Below, in pieces: positions 40,797-55,700 of a stretch of DNA of 64,000 bases. Made by a program: the position numbers and the translations under genes. The DNA lies in the NCBI RefSeq assembly GCF_035582795.1, contig NC_134366.1, forward strand, positions 1,066,501 to 1,130,500, given 5' to 3'. This DNA comes from Mycteria americana (lineage: Eukaryota; Chordata; Aves; Ciconiiformes; Ciconiidae). Each line of letters starts with the position of its first letter. The first letter of the stretch is position 1. The notes below the pieces were generated by a model. That model searched no databases and was not told the origin of the DNA. It saw only the letters and a program-made list of their open reading frames with translations.

Positions 40797-43700
40797 GTGC
40801 GGCCCGGCGGGGGCGCGGGGCGGGACGGGGGCGGGGGGGACCGGGCGGGCCCGAACAAAGGCCCCGCGGCGGCGGGGGGGGGGGGGAGCGCCCGGCCGAG
40901 GGGGCGGCGGTTTAACGGTCCCTCACGGTCCCTTCCCGCGGGGGCGGGGCAGTGCCCCGGCGGCGTCCCGGGGCGGGGGGAGGCCCGGCACCGCCGCCCG
41001 CCTTTGTCAGCCGCGGCCTCGCCGCCGCGCCCGGCCCCGCAGCGCGGCCGGGGGGGGGCCGTGTCGGTGGGGGATCTCCAGGCGGCGGAGCCCGCGGCGG
41101 GCCCGCGCTCTCCCTCAGGGACGCGTCCCCCGCGTCCGCGTTTACACCGAGGCGAGCCGCAGCCGTAACTTTCTTGTGCGGGCAAGTCCCGGCTCAGCTT
41201 GCCAGGATTTTCCACGGGTTTCACTTAAACCGCGCCCCCGAAGTGCCGGTGTCTTTAAAAAAGGAGGGGGGGGGGGGGAAGGGGAAAGCCGTTCGTGTTG
41301 TTCGGGACCGCGTTCCAGCGGATCCGGTGCGCGGTGGAAGCTCTGTCCGTGTGGCTTGCGCGTACGGCGGTTCACTTCTGGGTAGCGTCGTTGCTGGCTG
41401 TACGTTACCCTTGTAGTCCTGTTCCTCTTTCGTATAGTTTGCTGTGCTCTCTCTTTCTTTGCTTTCTTTTCAAGTGTTTTTCCTGTATGATGGTTTTGTA
41501 ACTTTGTTTTAATATCTAAGCTTCGAAAAATTACCTGAGGTGAACTTTCCAGAAGACAAAATCTACCTAGGCAGCTTTGTAGCAATCCTAGGAAGAGCAG
41601 CGGTATCACGGGGAGGTGCTGGCCAGCCTAAAGGTGCCTTAGTCTCTGTATTTCCCGGAGACTTGCAGTCCACCCCTCCGTTCTTCAGTAGGTCTGGTGT
41701 CAGTCACCCACGGACAAGTTTGCCCGTCGCTGTGCGGGTGCCGTTGACTGGATTGTTTGTGTGGCAGTGCTGTGAAACGGGTGTCTGGACCCATCCGGCT
41801 TAAAAACCAGAACGCCTTTGGAGGGGTGTGTTTTACCGGTCCGTCCGCATAGCTTGTGCCCGTGCAGCCACGCACAGTCGAGTCGGCGCGGTGGGGGGGA
41901 GGTGGTAGGTTGAACAAGCGGCTTAAGCTATTTATGGTGATAAGGAAATTGTAACATAAAAGTATATCTTCACTTTTTCTCTGTTTTGATTGTGCTTCTC
42001 TGCTGTTTCTAGACTTCTGGGGAGGAGCGGTCTTTCACTTCATTTTCATAACCAAATACCCGCACGAATACAAAAAAACTTTTTAAATAACTTTGTGCTG
42101 GTACCTGCCGTTTTGCAGAAGAGCAAGTCGCCTTATTGAAAGCATTGAGGGTTATTGGCCCTCGCTGTTGTGAGTCAAAACTATCCAGACAAGCTGGTTC
42201 TCGCCTTACTCGCCTGGCAGGGCCTCGTATCTGTAGTTTGGGAATGGGAGCTTTCATTTTGTATGCCAAAGAAAAACTCCTTTATTATAATTGGTTTACG
42301 TGGTATTACTGGTTATAAAGATTAGATGGTTATATTTATTTATTAAACTCTGGAAGGTAGCTAGAATTGAGCTAAGAGGAGATCTTTACTGGGCAGGCAA
42401 ATTTCAAAATACTGCTGTGTAAAATCCTTTAAAAAAATTGAAAATTATTTTTGTTTTGGAAAACAAGGAAACTGATATTTACTACTAGCGTTTAAAGATG
42501 TATCCTTAGTACTCTAAATGGAAGTGTTAATTCCTTTTTGATGTGCAGTAAATGGACTCTAGTTCATCTGGCATCTGTTTTCATCTTGCTGTACGTGCAT
42601 GACTTCTTTCCAAAAAATACGTGGTGATTATAGCTGACTTCTGTCCAGTTCATTCTCTTAAGAATGGATACGTGTACACCTCGGCAGTGGTGAAACCGTC
42701 AGCTGTAGTAGGTGTCGTGTCCAGCTCTGGGAGCTCCGGGGATGTTGGGGACCAGTCGGAGAAATCCCGAGAGGCAGCAGTGAGCTTGGTCAAGGATCCA
42801 GAAGTCACGATGGGCAAGGAGAGAGTTAGAGAATTGCAATTACAAATCTTCTCAGTCTTATCTCTAGATGAGACGAGTCTTCAAATACCTGAGAGTTCTC
42901 TGTGTCTCTAGAGCATAACTAAAAAAGGAAGAGGTTTAATTAGTGGTATGGGAGACTCGCACTGGATATTGGAAGACCCTCATTAATGGGGAGGAGTGGG
43001 CTGCCTAGGCAGCGGGGTCAATCTCTGTCCGAGATCTTTTAATGATAAAATCTCTTGGGCAGCGATGTGGGTTTTATAACCCCACCTTGCTGTGAAGAGA
43101 TGTACTGTTTTCCTGACACAAACCTTCTGGGCCCGTTTCTTCTTGGCTAAAGTGCTGGCGGTGAGGAAGGCCCTTCCCCGGTCGTGCAGAAAGACGGTGT
43201 GCGTTGGGAGCTTGTGTTGGGGAGGGAAGGCTCAGGTGGTTGAGTAAAGGATGCCTGTAAAGATGGAAGGAACGCTGCGGGGGCTATTAGTGACAACAAA
43301 TGTAATGACAGAAAACAAAATTGTTTATTCCAAACTTCCTCCCGCTCCCTGTTTCTGGCGCGGGGGGGAGGAGGATGTATGGAAGCCATTTTGCGCTATT
43401 TCTCTGCATTGCGAGTTGCAGGAGGTCCTCCGCTTCTTCCCAGGCCTTGGACCGCAGTACGGATGTTTGAGCCTTTCTTCCCTGTGAGCTGGAAACGGGT
43501 TTGTGCTGTGGTTTTCAAGGCCTGGGGGATCTGACAAGCTTTCACAGCATTTGGGTAGACTAACTCTGGTGACATCAAGGTGTCCACTATAAGCAGAAAT
43601 TTATAGTTCAGAAGTAAACTAGGCAATTCACTTTTTATTGTATTAATGCTCAGTGATCTCTAATATTATGTGTTATTTAGGTAGTTCCTTGACATTAGGC

Positions 43701-46700
43701 AACAAATGGCTCATATTAAAATGACTTGTCATAAAGCAGAGCTATGTCTTGTATTTAAAATATCTTCTTAAGATAGTTTGGGGTTTTTTTTGCATATGTA
43801 TTATGAAGGATGCAGAAACTAACCTTGGCCTTGCAGTTGTAGTCCCTAGGGACTGTTCCCAGTGTGTTAATTGTGTCCAGTTCAATATATGGGCCTTTAG
43901 GAGCTTGAGCTACTCAGTGGCTCTGAAAGCTGTGCCACAGAATCACAGAGTCGTATAGGTTGGAAAAGACCTTTAAGATCATCAAGTCCAACCGTGTCCT
44001 TTAAGATCATCGAGTCCAATCGTAACCAAAAGACCTTTAAGATCGAGTCCAATCGTAAGATCATCGAGTCCAACCGTGCCCTGCCCCTCCGAGACAGAAA
44101 GTTGGAAAACTGATTTTTTGGGGGGCAGGGAGGAGGGTGTTTCGTTTTGTTTTTTAAAGAACAAGTGGAGTGTTGCCTTAAAGGGTGAGTTAGAGGAGAA
44201 GACGGCGTGGGCTGCCCGTATAGCCACTGAACCGTGCAGAGTGTCACTTGGAGATCTGGGTCATTTGCTGAGTATCTGGGACCCGCTTGCACTAGTATCA
44301 AGCATAGAATAACAAGTCTTCTTTCCGCATTAAATAGTGCGGTGCAACTTCAAGGTGTTGGACTGATGCTGGTGGAGCACGGCTGTTTTACCGCCGGACG
44401 GTAAGGACGGGCAGCAGCGTGGGATCCCTTTATGCCCTTCTCTTCATATGCCTCAGCCCGACAGCGAGGAGGGACGAGCCGCTTCTTGGCAGCTGTTAGG
44501 AAATGGCAGTTGTTACGGCTGAAGATGTCTGTTTGGAGACCACCTGCTTGTTCACCGCCAGCCAGGAGCTGAATTCAGAGGATTTGTAGTTATCTTTCGG
44601 CTGGCTCTGGCTTCTTGTGTCAGTGCTAACCTCATCAAGTATTTCTTCAGTGACTGACTTTGATTTAATCTGAGGGAGGATTTTCTCTGTGTTTGCAGCT
44701 CTTTTGTATTCTTGCCTTTAAAAAAGGAACCTATATCAAAGTATTTTGATGTTCGTTTTCCTTTCCCTCTTATTTAGTGATCTGAGCTGAAATGTTCTTT
44801 GTTTTGGGGGAAGGAAAGGATTTTGTGCATCAGGGCTAGAACGCAGAGCCATAACGTGGTTATTTGAGGTCAGTAACCACATCAAAACCAGGTACACGGC
44901 TCTGTCCCTTATGCCTGTGACAAAGGCTTTCCAGTGCAGCTGCAATGGCAAATCTTGCTGGTGAAGGAAAGTGATTTCCTCTGCTAGTGGTTACTCTCAT
45001 ATTCTTGAATTATTTGAGTTGTACTGAAAGACTTCTGACCATATGTGTTTTCTGCTTAAGGATATGTGGGTGTCTTTGTATTTCTAATTGACGTGGAAAT
45101 GTTAGAACAATCTTTGCTGTATCAATGGGCTTTTGGTACTTCAGCACTGGAACAAAATCCTTATATGCCTAAGATGTGTGTCTAGGAACAGGGCATCATT
45201 TCTGTCTTCTGGAATTTGCTGTTTAAAAACCGTTATTTTCCGCAGAATCGTTTTCTGTTTCTGTCTGCTGTGGAGACTCGTGGAAAACTCGCAGAGACAC
45301 TGTGACTTCGGTCCTCTGTGGTCCCCTCAAACCCGCTGCGTATCCATCAGGAAATCATCTTACTGATTTTGCTCCCTTAAAGATCCATTTTGCTGCCCAA
45401 AGATCCATTGCACTGGTTAGTGTGCGTAGGTGATTGAGAGGAGTCTTTTGTGTTTCCTTTTGAAGGTTTTTTTCCCCTTATTGTTTAGGGGGAACCTCAG
45501 GCAAAATAATGAGTTTCCTGTAAAAAAAAAAAAAAATTGCGAGAGAGTGGCAGTGCAAAATAGAATCAGTGATTCCTAATGTTATCTTCCTTTCTGATAG
45601 CTTCCAGCGGTCATTGCCTCCTGCAAGAGGTAAAAATGAAATCTGCAAGTAAAGGAATAAGTGCCTGAAAAATTTCACATGTCTAAGAATATACTTTCCA
45701 AGGCATACTCCCATGTAAATGTTTGGGTTTTTTTTTTTTTTCTGAAGGAAAACGTTTGAAAAATTACAGTGAGTCAATACAAGATACCAGCTCTTCTGGA
45801 TACAGATTTTTGACTGAGGTTGCAGTGCTGGGTGCCCCAAGTCGTCATGTATTTCCAGCAGGCAGTCTTGGCTTGGTGACTCTCATTTACGAGTGACGAT
45901 GAAACCCTACTAGAAAACCCTAAACTTTGACTATTTCCTTATTGATTTTCATTTTCTGGGGTTTTTTTGGCTTGTGTGTGAAGAATAAGCTCCTTCTCTG
46001 TTATCTTTTTCATGAAGTATCTTCCCGTGGTTTTTTGGATCCTCAAACTGGAAGTTGAGAGAACCTTAGCGAGAGGGTTGTGCTGAAGGCAGGATGTGGT
46101 TTTGTTCTGGGTCCCCTAAAGCAGCTGTGAGTTTAAGTCGACTATATGGCTTGAGAGATGGATTAGTGAAATTCCAAGTTTTTGGATTGGTCATTGGGTG
46201 TTTTTTGTTTTGTTTTAAATGACGGCCATAAGTACAGAATTGCTTTCTACTTCTGTTTCACTGTTAGGAGCCATTGATACCTTCTGTCTTGTTGCATTTT
46301 ATGCATTTTTGGTGCTTTATTAATTTAAAACACTGTGTTAAACTTGGTGCACAAAGCTTTAAGACTTTTAACATGTACCAAAAAAAAAAGGCAAATGTAG
46401 CAGTACAGTTTTTTCCCCCTTAAATGAGTTGTAATGGTTATGAGGGTATTTCTCTATGCAATGTTGCCGGACTGATGAAGGCTGCATAGCTTCAGAGAAG
46501 ATATGCAAAAGCTACTTTTGCATTTTTTTATCTTCCTGGAGTATGCCTCCCATGCATAACTAAAGGTGTACTACTACGATGTATTCTCTTTTACTGGGAA
46601 AAATGTTATATCTGTCGCCCTAGATTCGTATTTAGAGAAGGTGCTACAGCTAGGTGGGTAGACAGTCTCAAATAGCTGGGCTTACGTTGGAACCAGCGGC

Positions 46701-49700
46701 TTTGCTTTTTGAACATATTTAACATGTGTGGCGTGTGAACGTGTTCAAGACCAAAGCTGTCTTGGTAATAGAAATAGGATTATTTAATAGGAAGTCTGGT
46801 GTTTGATCTGCTGTGCTTTTGTGTTCACATATGTGCAAATCCTAAACCTGTAGTTTAGCAGATACCTCTTTTGCCTGCACCTCTCAATCGGCGTTTGTTT
46901 GGTTTCATTATAATTGGCATAGCTGAACTAAAAGCTCGGAGTTTTATTCAGGCTTCCATAAGGTGGTGGTGCAAAGGTTGAGCGTGCAAGATGGTGGGAG
47001 CTTTAGGGCTCTTAGCTGTGATACACTACATCTGTGCGCATCCTGGGTGCGATAGGCGCTTATTTCTAAACTACACAAAAAATAAGATAAATCTTCTATT
47101 AGCAGATATAAAAATACGCAGCACTGGATGCATTTTGATAGTCTTCCTTCTTGGTTTAGCAACCCATAGGACGCTGATAAAAAGGAGTCTGGCAAATTTA
47201 GCAATAAGGGTTTAAGTGTTATTCTGTGCCTCCCTGCCGCAGAATTTTGCTGCTTGTAAGAAGGCGAGAGAATGGCACGCATCCCGCTGAGCTGCGGCAC
47301 CTGGTAAGTTAATGCAGAGGCTGTGATGGGCTTTTAAGTAAAGATGCTGGATTAACTGGAGCATCTGAGTGAGTCACATGCTCCATTTTGCCATCCTGTC
47401 TAGGATCAGTAATTCCAACAAAAGATTGCTTAAACTGCTCTGGTGAATTCAGCTGCAGCACGCAGAGCTGCTAGTCGAAAATTAGAAAGAAAGTAGTTGC
47501 TAGCTGAGAGGAGCGTGAAGGTCTAGAGATTTTAAAAAGCCTAAGAGCAAAAGTCTTTATCTTCAGCTGGGTTCTAACAGCAATAAAGACTGACTGTTAT
47601 TGCTGCTTCATATCTCTGTGGTAGCTGATGTGAATTGATAGGAGTTATTAATAGGATAAAATTGTCCCAATCGCCTGCCTTTCATGGGGCGAGGGAAGAG
47701 GGCTAAGAAAAATGCAGCTTTGGGAATTTAGCCTTCTGTTCTTTATGGGTTCATGTTTCTAGATTAGGTTTTATACACAGGGCAGGACACCTGGGGAGTC
47801 TTAGAGGTATTGGTGTCCTTTGAGTTGCTAAGATTTAATTTCTCACGTTTGTGTCTCTGCCTCTTAACAAGTGCTGAAGGAACTTGCATCTCGAGGTAGT
47901 CAGATACTGTAAAATTCTCATGGAAGTCAGTGTCTCTGTAGTGTCTTTTGCCATGCAGATGGTGTTTTGGACAGCTTAGTTAGATTTGACTGCTATTTGA
48001 CACTGCTTTAAACTTTTGAGCGTTCTGGCTCTCAATTTTTTTTTTAAGGGGCTTTAGAAGAATCTGCTTTGAGGGAAGAGCAAAGGCCTTGTGGTTCATA
48101 GTGCTACCCAGGGAAATGACTTTAGGGTAGCTAATGTTACTCCGTATTCTACATGAACAAGTAATGTTTGTTCTGCTCTTAGAAGTCTTCTGGCATGGCG
48201 AGGAGATTACATCCAGTAAGTGAATATTGTAATATTAGGAGTAATGAAAACTCAGCAGCTGTGGGACTTTTTTTTTTTATTTTCCATGCTGTGGTTTCCC
48301 CTTTTACATATATGCATTTTATTAGAAGTATAACCTTGGGAAACGCTTAGGTTATCACAAAGCGTTGCAAATGTAGTTGTCCGGATTGGTTTTTCTGTTT
48401 GTACGTGACACAGTATATAGTACCAAATGGATGCTCTTAGGATTAATGCGTAGTAGTTGATTACAGAAGGAGCTTGTAAAGTTGCTGTAGAAAGCTTTGT
48501 GTATGCGTGGGCCAGAATTAGTCTGTTTCTTTATTAGGAACTACAAATCAGATTAAAGTAGTTAATCTCTATCTGTAAAACACCAGCGGCCGTGATGAAC
48601 TGATGATGATTCACAGATTTATGCTATATTTTAAGAGTAAAGCTTGAAAAATGTTTGTGCTTGGTGCTCCTCCTGTGCACGTCCCTGTCCCCCCGCCCCA
48701 GCCACACAGCGATCCTTAAATCTTAAACTGTGCTCTACAACTGATAAAGTGGACTGGGGGATGAGTAAACCAGTCTTCATGTTTTATTATCCTCTATCCC
48801 AAGTAAGCGTGTGGTTTTTGTCTTTCAGTATGTTCAAGCAGATGCTCCTACCAATAAAACACTGGCAGGGCTGGTGGTGCAGCTGCTGCAATTCCAGGAA
48901 GATGCCTTTGGAAAACACGTCACCAATCCTGCCTTCACAAAGCTTCCTGTGAGTATTGGGGTTAACCCGCTGCTATTACAACAGGGTATTCTGTTCTTCC
49001 TCCAGTGTCTGTGCTGCTGGCGTGCTTCCAGGTGACTGGGAGATCTGTGCTTAGGCGGAAGCTTTTGTTGATGCATCCTCTGGAAGGGGTGAATAGCACG
49101 CTCCTTCTTAAAAGTGGATTTTCAATGTAATAAATTTTATTTTCTGTACGTTCGGAAGTGATTTCCTGAACACTGTGGAAAGGTTTAAATTTCTAGTAAA
49201 ATTCTATGTGAACTTGTAAATTTGAAGGCAAATCTCTTTGGGCTGATGCATCCTAAACTGACTGAATAACATGCACTTCCTGAAGCAAACAAGTTTCCAT
49301 TGGTCATTTCTGTTCATTAAACTTCAGACTTGTAATGCTGTCAACGCTGAAAAATGGCTTTACCATGTTCTTTAGTAGCACGTAGTTACCTGATTAGTCT
49401 GGCATAGTTTCCCAGTCACTCAGAATATTGGTATACAGAAAAAATATCAACATTTTTAAGGGTTCCTTATTTAAAGTTCCAACTTGGCACATCTTTAGCA
49501 GTAGTATCCTAGTGATTGTGTTCAGAGATGCGTGCCATTGCGCTTGGAACCCTGCCTACCACCGAAAGACTCTTGTCCGAGTGAGCGTGAAGTCTAAACA
49601 ACTGATGGAGGGAAGAGGGATGTGGCAAACGGTAAGGACAAAGTAACAAACGGATGTCAGTCATGAAGGGCAAGGACTGCAGCACGGTATCAAGCACCCA

Positions 49701-52700
49701 GTTGGCCGATTTAGGGTAGGTTTTGCAGGCCAAGACAAGTGTCATAAATGTGTACGTAAGCATTGTGGACATCAGCAGGACACCAGCTTATCTTTGCCAC
49801 AGAGCACTTACTGGGAAGCTAAGGTCACGGAATCTAGAGTTCTGTTTAGATACACATACTACGTTGGAAATACTTGTAACGGATTACGATATAAACTGAA
49901 GTTGCTCTGAAAACTATTGAAAGTACTCCATCGCTTACAGAATACTGTCTTTTATTATTTTATGCTGATCCCCCCCCCCCCCCCCCCCCCGACATTTTGC
50001 TTATGTAACTTCTTTTGTGAAGAGCATGAATTCGTGCATGTTTTCTCCAGAAGAGGGGTAGTTTTCAGACTGACTTATTGGGTGAATCTCTTGGTGCTTA
50101 GGAATGCACACAGGCACACCACAAGATGCCATAAGATGTCGCTCACCGTCTCTTCCATTCTGATCCCCTGATACCTCAGTGGTAATGACAGGCTTTAGGG
50201 ACAGAGGTGAACGTTGTGGTGCTTTATTTTGATATGGCAGTGTAGACCGTAAAACTGTACCCATATTCAACAAGTTGATAAGCCATCTGAGTGCTCTCAA
50301 GTGTTAAATCAATTTGTCTTATCTTAAAAAAGGGTAATAAAGATTTCAGTGGCATTGTAAATACGTTGTTCCTGTGTTTAACTATTCTCACTGTTTCAAG
50401 GTCCAATCTAACCAATTTACTCAGCTTAAGTTTACAGCGGTTGGATCTCTCTGCTCTCAATTACTTCCGACAGAAGCAACTCATCAGTACATCTTCCTTT
50501 ATATTGTTTTTATGAGAAAATGCAGTATGTACTCTTAAGATGAGGTTAGCTGTCACTTTTTTTAGACATGTAATTTAAGATACTGGTTCAGGCTGCAAAG
50601 GAGGCTTTGTTATTCTACCATAGCTCTTGGAAGACGTGCAGAATGCTTCACTTCTGCGGGACTATGTCTGACTTGGGAAGAGAGGTGGGGCGAAGGGAGG
50701 TCTTAAGGGACATCACTAATCTCAAAAAATATATTGAAAAGCTATTGCAGACTTCCACTGAAAAGAAACTGAATGAAGCTAAAGGAGGTTAAAAGTTTGT
50801 AGTTACCTTAGTGACTGTTCAGTATTACCGCGTTCCTGGCAAGGGAGGATCTGAAGTTGAAGTTGGAGGTCATGCTTGTGTAAAAGAAACAACCCCCAAG
50901 CCATCAAAACTTTGAGTGCTATGTACCTGCAGATGACTGCAGAAGTCCTCAGTTTGTGACTGCTGCTCACAACTACCATCGCTAAAGGCTGCCTTAATAG
51001 TCCGTTCCTCGCGTGATGCTGTTCTCCGTTAATACACGCTGCAGTGTTTCCCTTATCAGTGCAGTTTATTTGAGATTAAGTGTTGGTCTTGAACTGCAGT
51101 TGTTGCACAGGGACGTGGCTCACCAGGAACGCTTGTTGCTGAGAACATGTCAAACCACAGTTGTCCTTCCAGTTCGTGTTAGAGCCTCTATATTTATTTT
51201 GCAAGTGCTATCCAGCGTACCTCACACTCGTTCTCTGAAGCGTCTGCTCTCCAGTGCTGGAGCAGTCAGTGACAAAGGGAAGCTGGTCTCTTCCGTCAGT
51301 ATTCAAGGTGAACCTCTCTGACCTGGGCTGCATCTAAATCGCTACAGACTATGTCTATTGAAATAAAGTTCAAACATTTTACTTAGTGCTTTGAACAGAT
51401 GAAATAGACCTTGCATTTGAGAGAGGGTTGTTAATTCTGTGTTTAAGCTCCTGTTCTTGGCAAGGATGCTGTACGGTACGGGGTCTGTGAATAGATCTAG
51501 AGTAGAGGAAGGGCTGTTACAGCTTGACTTCTGTGCATGTCTTCTGATTACTGCTTTTAAATGCATATTGTCTAACCTTATTGATGCTCAAAAAAGAAAA
51601 TGATTAATTCGCTTAGTTTCACATATTTGAAATAAAGGCTATATTAAGATATTAACTGTTAAGATGGCAAATTGTAAGGCCAGTTGATCTTAATTGCCTT
51701 GTTAGGATGGATTTTGTTGGGTACAAATGTTGAAGGGAATTGGGTTTGACAGCTGCATCTCTTCTGTGGAACAGGTTTTGTCTAACTGTTAAAAGCAATT
51801 TCCTTTTATGCTAGTGGCAACGACCACAGTTTAATAGCAGGGTCTTGCTAGAGTCTGCTGACACTTTAAAAAAGTGACTTATGTCTATGAAAGAGATTTG
51901 TATACTGTTTTTCATGGTTAAGTATTGGCTGAACTTTCTGTTTGTAGTAGTAAAACCCTAACTTGCCAGAGTTGCTGCGATTGCTTGCGCTGCCGGGGGC
52001 TCGTGGATCGCGAGCCAGGCTGCAGGAGTGCTGCCACAATTGCCCCGGTGATGCCGAAAGGTGTGGCCTTCTCATTGCCAGATTTAATGTGGGCTGCTGA
52101 CGGGCAGCTTGAGGGTGAAGCTGCAGCAACAGCCCCTGAACCTGAAGTAGGGGACATTGGGTACAACAGTGCCATCAACAGTTTCCCAAAACGCGGATGA
52201 GGCGGGCTTTGCTGCAGCGATTTTGTGCAGTTGCGTGGTATGTCTGGCTTGTCAGCAGGAAGGGAAAGATCGATTCTGGATGACCAGATGTATGTAGGAC
52301 AGCTGAAGATAAGTAACAACAACTTGCTGCAACTTACTAGTGCTGCAAAAAATATTCTTCACAACGGGTCCTCTAGCTTCATGTTGAGTTTTTTTTTTTT
52401 TTTTTTTTAGAGCAGCTAGCATTTGCACACGTGTTTGTAAACCAACGCTTGTATTCTCGGAGCCAAGTCTTGTGGCAATAAAATCATTCAGGGTGTTAAA
52501 ACATTTTGTTTTCGTTCAAGCTTCTGATCAGAGACTGCTCCATCCATAGAGGACTTTAGTTTGCTAAGAATAGTACTGAAATGCATGCAGCTCGTAAACT
52601 GGCAAGTACCCGTACGGCAGCTTTGGGCTCGCTCTATTCCTTTCTGTGCACAGTCAGGCTCTAAACAGATGGTAGACCAGGAGCAGCTCTGTTCTTGTCG

Positions 52701-55700
52701 AATGCTTATGAAGGATCTTTTTTATGTTGTTCTTGGACACTGGTGTATTTGATATCTCGCAGAACTGCTTTGCTTTCCATTAGCAGCTCTAGAGCCAAGG
52801 AAGGCAATGTTTCGTTTAGATCCCATGCTACCATTTGAGTTGCCTGGCTGCAGAATGAATTTAAAATGCTTGTCGGTAATGCTAAGACTGTCTGTAATTG
52901 GTGTTCATTCTCTGTTAGCAAATACTCCTGAGGGGTAATATAATGGACTTTAAAGAAAATTACCTGTTCTGATCTGAAAAGTAAGATAGAATCTAGATCA
53001 GGAACATTCCTAATGTAGAAAAACTACTATGAAGGCTGTTGTCTGTGCAGTGTCTCCAGCTTTGTGCTTTCTCTAGTTCCAGCAGAAAGCAGCTTGCAGA
53101 AAGCCACTGGTAACCAGAGTCCAGCCATTAAACTACTCCCCAAATTCTGTTTTGTGAATTGTACAAGTGTTTTATTTTTACTGAGAAAGACAAAATAGAT
53201 GGATCTTGGTCTATAGGTTTTGCACGCCCATGGACAGATAGGTTTCATTTCCTATTCCAACAAATAGTTGGGCATCTTACACTGAGTGGAGCAACGTCAG
53301 GAGGGGTCAGCTCCAGAGCGGCCCTTGGCACGGCCGTTGTGCACTTCTGACGGGGCCGGGAGGTGTGGGTCTGCGTATCTGTAGGTCGGTCCTTCCTCCT
53401 TAGTGCCAGGGGATACCAACTTCGAGGCAGAATATGCATTTTTTGTTGTGAAAGCTTAGCTAGGTGATCGATCTGCCTCACTTTGTCATTTCAGTGTAGT
53501 GTTAGAAGAGCTTTCTCTAAATACATATATTTTTTAATATGTATAATAATATATGTATATGTAAAGAGAGAGAGAACGTCAGATGCACTGTGTGTCAATA
53601 CTCTGCGAATCATGCTTAAGGTAGATTCTAGTGCTGGACTTTTCTAGTCCTGGCTTTACCTGAGCTATCCAGTTGTCTTCCATTTCTAAGCTGACTTGGA
53701 CAGTAGCTCACTTTTTCCGAGCACGTACAAACATCCTGACCAGAGATATTAGTAAAAGAGCAAAGATAATTCCGAACTAAAATTTGTCAGAAAAATGTAC
53801 CTTTCTGCATAGAAAACGCTCCTGCTGCTTTAGTAACCTTTTAGAGAACGGACGTGGTGGGACTCAGAGCTTTTCAGTCTCCTCATGCTGCTGTTTGAAT
53901 TTCAGCTCTTGAATTCGGAGTATGTGCTTACAAATATGTGACTCGGCTGTACTCTGCTAAAACTGATATAGAAGAAATGAGTTGGATTTAGTTTTTGGGG
54001 GGCAGATCTGCACAGTGACCTTTTCAGATCCTGACAAACAACTTTTTATTGTGGCGGAGGAGGGACGTGAATGGAGAGCTTTAGGAGCCGTAGTGAATAT
54101 GGAGCCCGGGTTCTAGATGTTCATTTCTAATTACTTGTTTTAGTCTACAGACGAAGAGCTTCTTAACTGACAGCTAAGATTTTGGGTTTAATTTACTGCA
54201 AAATGGATGTTCAAAGAGCAGTTTGGATTTCTGTTTTACAGCTATGCAAGGAGTTTTTTGCAAGCTACTTGCGTAAGGAAGGGCTCAGAGCTTACAGATA
54301 GATCGCATTCTGCTTGCGAACATGAAGAATTCTACTTAAACGGAATGCACCTAATCTTCTCAAACCATTCTTAAAGGAGAATGTAAAACACCAAAAGTGA
54401 TTAATCTGAAAATTAAACTATGCACTTGATAAATTCAATGTCTAAAACTCAAGATAACAAGTATGTATTAATTTAAAATAATTACATAAAAGTCAATGTC
54501 ACTGTGTTTTCACTTTTCTTTCTGGTTCTAGGCAAAGTGCTTCATGGATTTCAAAGCTGGAGGTACATTATGTCACATTCTTGGTGCTGCTTACAAATAT
54601 AAGAATGAACAGGGCTGGTAAGTTTTTATTTTTGGTTTATACACCTTTTGCATGAAATTAAGCACATGAAATGCCTATGCAAACTACTTCAAGTTTAATA
54701 CTTTCTGGAGAATTTGGTAGGCAAGGGAGTTGGAGATGGGAAGAGGAAAGTTTTTTCCTGTTTTGTTGATGGTAGCTTTTTTAAGACACACGCCCACACT
54801 TCCAAATTTAAAGAGAAGCTGTCCGAGTTTAAGGTCTTGAGCCTGTAAGTTGGGAGCTAATTACAAGCTTGAGGCTTTTTTTTGCCGTTTATTTGCCGTA
54901 TGACTGAGCAAATTAACCAGTATCTTAGAATCGCTGTTTCCCATCTATAAGATGTAAATCTTTGTTACTGTATTGAGTATAGGGTTTAGTTATAACAGGG
55001 GAAATATGAAGCATTGCATAGATACTAATAAAGGTCAAGTTTTCCATTGCTTCTCGACCTCCATAAATGGGGAGTCAGTAGCTAGAAACGCTGCTCATGT
55101 AGCTATCGACACTAGTATGAAAACTGTTCATGTGACATCCCAATAGTGTTGTGGCCTGTGTGTTTTTTGAAGTTATAATCCCCTTTCCAAGACAGCAGTA
55201 GCATGAATTAACTATATTTGAGAACATTGGAAAAAACCTGAGGATGAAAAGTTGGTAGATAAAAGTAAGCAGAGATTGTTCTTGTACGTGAATTTAAGTA
55301 GCATCTGATACGATGTTGTACAGATGTGTAACAGTATTCCTGGAGTTGACTGCTTGTCTTACACACAAGAGCAAATTAAAAGGCAAAAATAAAGTTGGTT
55401 TGGTGTGGTTTGTTATTTCTAGGAGTAGTTTATACTCCTATCAGCTAAATGGATATCTGAGGTGGATATATCAGGAAGCTGGTATGAGTAAACTGCTGCC
55501 AGGTGTTTCCTACTCCAATATTGCCAGCACCCAGGGCATGACACGTGCTCGGACTGTTCTGTGTGGCGTATCTTTCAGGAGTGTCTTGCTACCTCTTTGC
55601 CGTAAGATAAAGGAGCTAAATGGCTCCTACTTCATTAATATTGAAACATGGCATTGTTTTTCCAAACAAATTTAGTTTTCAGTCATTGCAATTTGTCAGC

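Larger units (their letters stand above)
48949..54531 (+). other. SMARCC1: SMARCC1 intron 2
   Basis: A 5.6-kb GT-AG intron. It contains 21 C at 49970-49990, a GC-rich patch at 51950-52200, 20 T at 52389-52408 and an AT-alternating stretch near 53520-53575. No exon or RNA gene was recognised. Confidence 0.8.

Noticed and set aside
50607..51321. Consecutive short + strand frames considered as a processed pseudogene in SMARCC1 intron 2
   Set aside because: I could not match them to any protein, and there is no poly-A tail or continuous similarity between them.
52389..52408. Poly-T as the tail of a minus-strand processed pseudogene
   Set aside because: No polyadenylation signal or coding body follows to the right, and no flanking duplication is evident.
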